DNA of 16,743 bases from Flavobacterium sp. (GTDB lineage: Bacteria > Bacteroidota > Bacteroidia > Flavobacteriales > Flavobacteriaceae), in the NCBI GenBank assembly GCA_024709705.1, contig JANJWE010000199.1:1-16743 (forward strand), written 5' to 3'. The number at the start of each line of letters is the position of its first letter. Position 1 is the first letter of the stretch. The position numbers were made by a program, and so were the translations under genes. A model generated the notes under the pieces. The model worked only from the letters and a program-made list of their open reading frames with translations. It was not told the DNA's origin and searched no databases. Positions 15,671-16,743 of this stretch are shown here, one piece after another.

Positions 15671-16516
15671 TCAGCTGTTTTTGATGATATATATATGGGA
15701 AGAATACTCTTGGGTTGATTTAGCTTTCCAATTGGATTGCCATCCTATCCAAAAGGCTTTCAAAAAATTCATCTTACCTGTTTTGTATTTTTCAGATAAA
15801 AGGGATACGTAAAAACTATCCCAATACATGGGTTTAACATCTTTTAATTTGAGATTTTCAATTGCAAAAAGTTTATCGATAGCGGTTTTGGAGAAATGCC
15901 ACAAGTGTCGTGGTACGTCATAAGCGGCCCAAAACTTTCCATAGTAGTGAGCATCGTATGATTTATAATTAGGAACCGCTACAAATAAGACTCCATTAGG
16001 TTTAAGTAATCGTTTTAATTCTTGAATTTGGAATTCCAAATTTGGAACATGTTCTAAAACGTGCCACATCGTGATTACGTCGAAATAATGATCTTCCAAG
16101 TCGGGAAAACCTTCCACAATACAAACCCCTTTTTGTTTAGCCAATTGTTTTGCTTTGGTACTGGGTTCTATTCCTACCGTTTTCCAATCTCTTTTTTTGG
16201 CCTCTACTAAAAAATCACCCGTGCCGGAACCGATATCTAAAACGGATCCTTTCCCTCCGGTCCAATACTCAATCAAATCTAATTTGTTTTGAATAGCTTT
16301 ACCTTTTACCCACTGGTACATTTTTTCAAATAGTGATCTTTGACTATCGGTATGAGAAATATAATCTTCGCTTTCATAATACCTTGCTAAATCTTCCGGT
16401 GTTGGTTGCGGATAGGTTTTGAGTAACTGAAGGTCTTTATCCATCAACAACTCAAAAGTTTCTCCTGTTACCGAATAATCTTTTACCTTTAAAAAAGGAT
16501 CTTTTGAAAAATTCAT
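15671..16516 (-). CDS. Class I SAM-dependent methyltransferase
   Basis: 281 residues. The Rossmann-like core lies at about 75-185. Motif I, which binds S-adenosylmethionine, is SVLDIGSGTGDFL (91-103); the acidic end of strand 2 is TVGIEPS (113-119); then come FDVITMWHVLEHVPN (145-159) and LKPNGVLFVAVPN (171-183). The HVLEHVPN and aromatic C-terminal part (PRHLWHFS) are typical of the Methyltransf_23/UbiG-like group, whose substrates vary widely. The N-terminal 60 residues (PQPTPEDLARYYESEDYISH) are also typical of such proteins. The substrate cannot be told. It lies 75 nt downstream of mnmG on the same strand, with a parS-like site in the gap. Confidence 0.88.
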   Translation of the reverse strand: MNFSKDPFLKVKDYSVTGETFELLMDKDLQLLKTYPQPTPEDLARYYESEDYISHTDSQRSLFEKMYQWVKGKAIQNKLDLIEYWTGGKGSVLDIGSGTGDFLVEAKKRDWKTVGIEPSTKAKQLAKQKGVCIVEGFPDLEDHYFDVITMWHVLEHVPNLEFQIQELKRLLKPNGVLFVAVPNYKSYDAHYYGKFWAAYDVPRHLWHFSKTAIDKLFAIENLKLKDVKPMYWDSFYVSLLSEKYKTGKMNFLKAFWIGWQSNWKAKSTQEYSSHIYIIKNS

Positions 16517-16566
16517 TTCTTTAATTTTTAAATCTAAAAGCCCTGTTTTATTGAGCTTGAGTAAAT

Positions 16567-16582
16567 CGTTTCACGTGGAACA
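16567..16582. other. parS-like centromere site (ParB/Spo0J binding palindrome)
   Basis: Read on the minus strand the 16-mer is TGTTCCACGTGAAACG, which matches the bacterial parS consensus TGTTnCACGTGAAACA at every position but the last. On the plus strand the core GTTTCACGTGGAAC (16568-16581) equals the 14-bp form known from several bacteria. ParB binds such sites and spreads to organise the origin region for chromosome segregation. It lies in the 75-nt gap between mnmG and the methyltransferase gene. I saw no second CACGTG-centred copy in the window. Confidence 0.75.
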
Positions 16583-16591
16583 TTACTACAA

Positions 16592-16743
16592 CTACCTACC
16601 CATATAAATAAGCAGTATAGAAATGTCACTTGGAGAAACACCACTAATTCTGGAAGCTTGTGAAACTGTAACCGGTCTAATTTTTTTAAATTTTTCTCTG
16701 GCTTCAAAAGAAATTGACTTTATTTTATCGTAGTCAAAATTAG
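16592..16743 (-). CDS. mnmG: tRNA uridine-5-carboxymethylaminomethyl modification enzyme MnmG, C-terminal end
   Basis: Only the last 49 codons and the stop (TAG, 16594-16592) are in the window; the gene enters from the right edge. The residues include [37 protein letters not shown] and the terminal [10 protein letters not shown], which match the conserved C-terminal domain of MnmG/GidA that contacts MnmE. MnmG with MnmE makes the cmnm5U34 modification on certain tRNAs, using FAD and 5,10-methylenetetrahydrofolate. The identity is clear in spite of the short fragment. Confidence 0.92.
   Translation of the reverse strand, partial: NFDYDKIKSISFEAREKFKKIRPVTVSQASRISGVSPSDISILLIYMGR

Overview
The window looks like a piece of chromosome from a member of the Bacteroidota, most probably Flavobacterium or a close relative. 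The DNA is AT-rich, starts lack Shine-Dalgarno sequences, and several starts are preceded by the Bacteroidota -7 promoter element TAnnTTTG. The protein families also fit: DUF4349, DUF4837, a lipoprotein form of OmpH/Skp, a zinc-poor delta' subunit, and a protein resembling the N-terminal part of flavobacterial surface adhesins. No phage, insertion sequence, CRISPR array, tRNA or rRNA was seen. This is core chromosome rather than a mobile island.

Layout. Positions 1-273 (-) hold the start of a secreted protein of unknown function. Positions 502-4318 (+) hold rnpA, a dispersed repeat, and then a tightly coupled trio (DUF4349 protein, S41 carboxy-terminal protease, tandem OmpA-like protein) with 1-nt stop/start overlaps. 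Running leftward from 10783 to 4320 (-) are an adhesin-like/SPOR protein, phosphoglycerate kinase, a LysM lytic transglycosylase, a DUF4837 lipoprotein and an ElaA-type acetyltransferase. Positions 10981-12517 (+) hold a DNA polymerase III delta' subunit and a small DoxX-like membrane protein. Running leftward from 16743 to 12514 (-) are the 3' end of mnmG (gidA), a parS-like palindrome, a SAM-dependent methyltransferase, an OmpH/Skp lipoprotein, a strong hairpin terminator and a Pif1/RecD-like helicase.

Many of the genes concern the cell envelope: peptidoglycan binding and cleavage (OmpA-like domains, MltD-like enzyme, SPOR domain), periplasmic proteolysis (S41), outer-membrane protein chaperoning (OmpH) and lipoproteins. 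The rest are housekeeping genes (tRNA processing and modification, glycolysis, replication).

The items most worth a second look are these. (1) A near-perfect ParB-binding parS palindrome lies next to mnmG. (2) Two genes, rnpA and the delta' gene, have a promoter -7 element ending exactly 4 nt before the ATG, which predicts leaderless mRNAs. (3) One protein joins an adhesin-like N-terminal region to a C-terminal SPOR domain. (4) A tandem OmpA protein has a second domain in which the peptidoglycan-contacting Asp position is Cys. (5) A copy of the widespread 'CACGCAAAG' dispersed inverted repeat lies between rnpA and the envelope operon. I did not find a clearly new multi-gene defence or mobile system.
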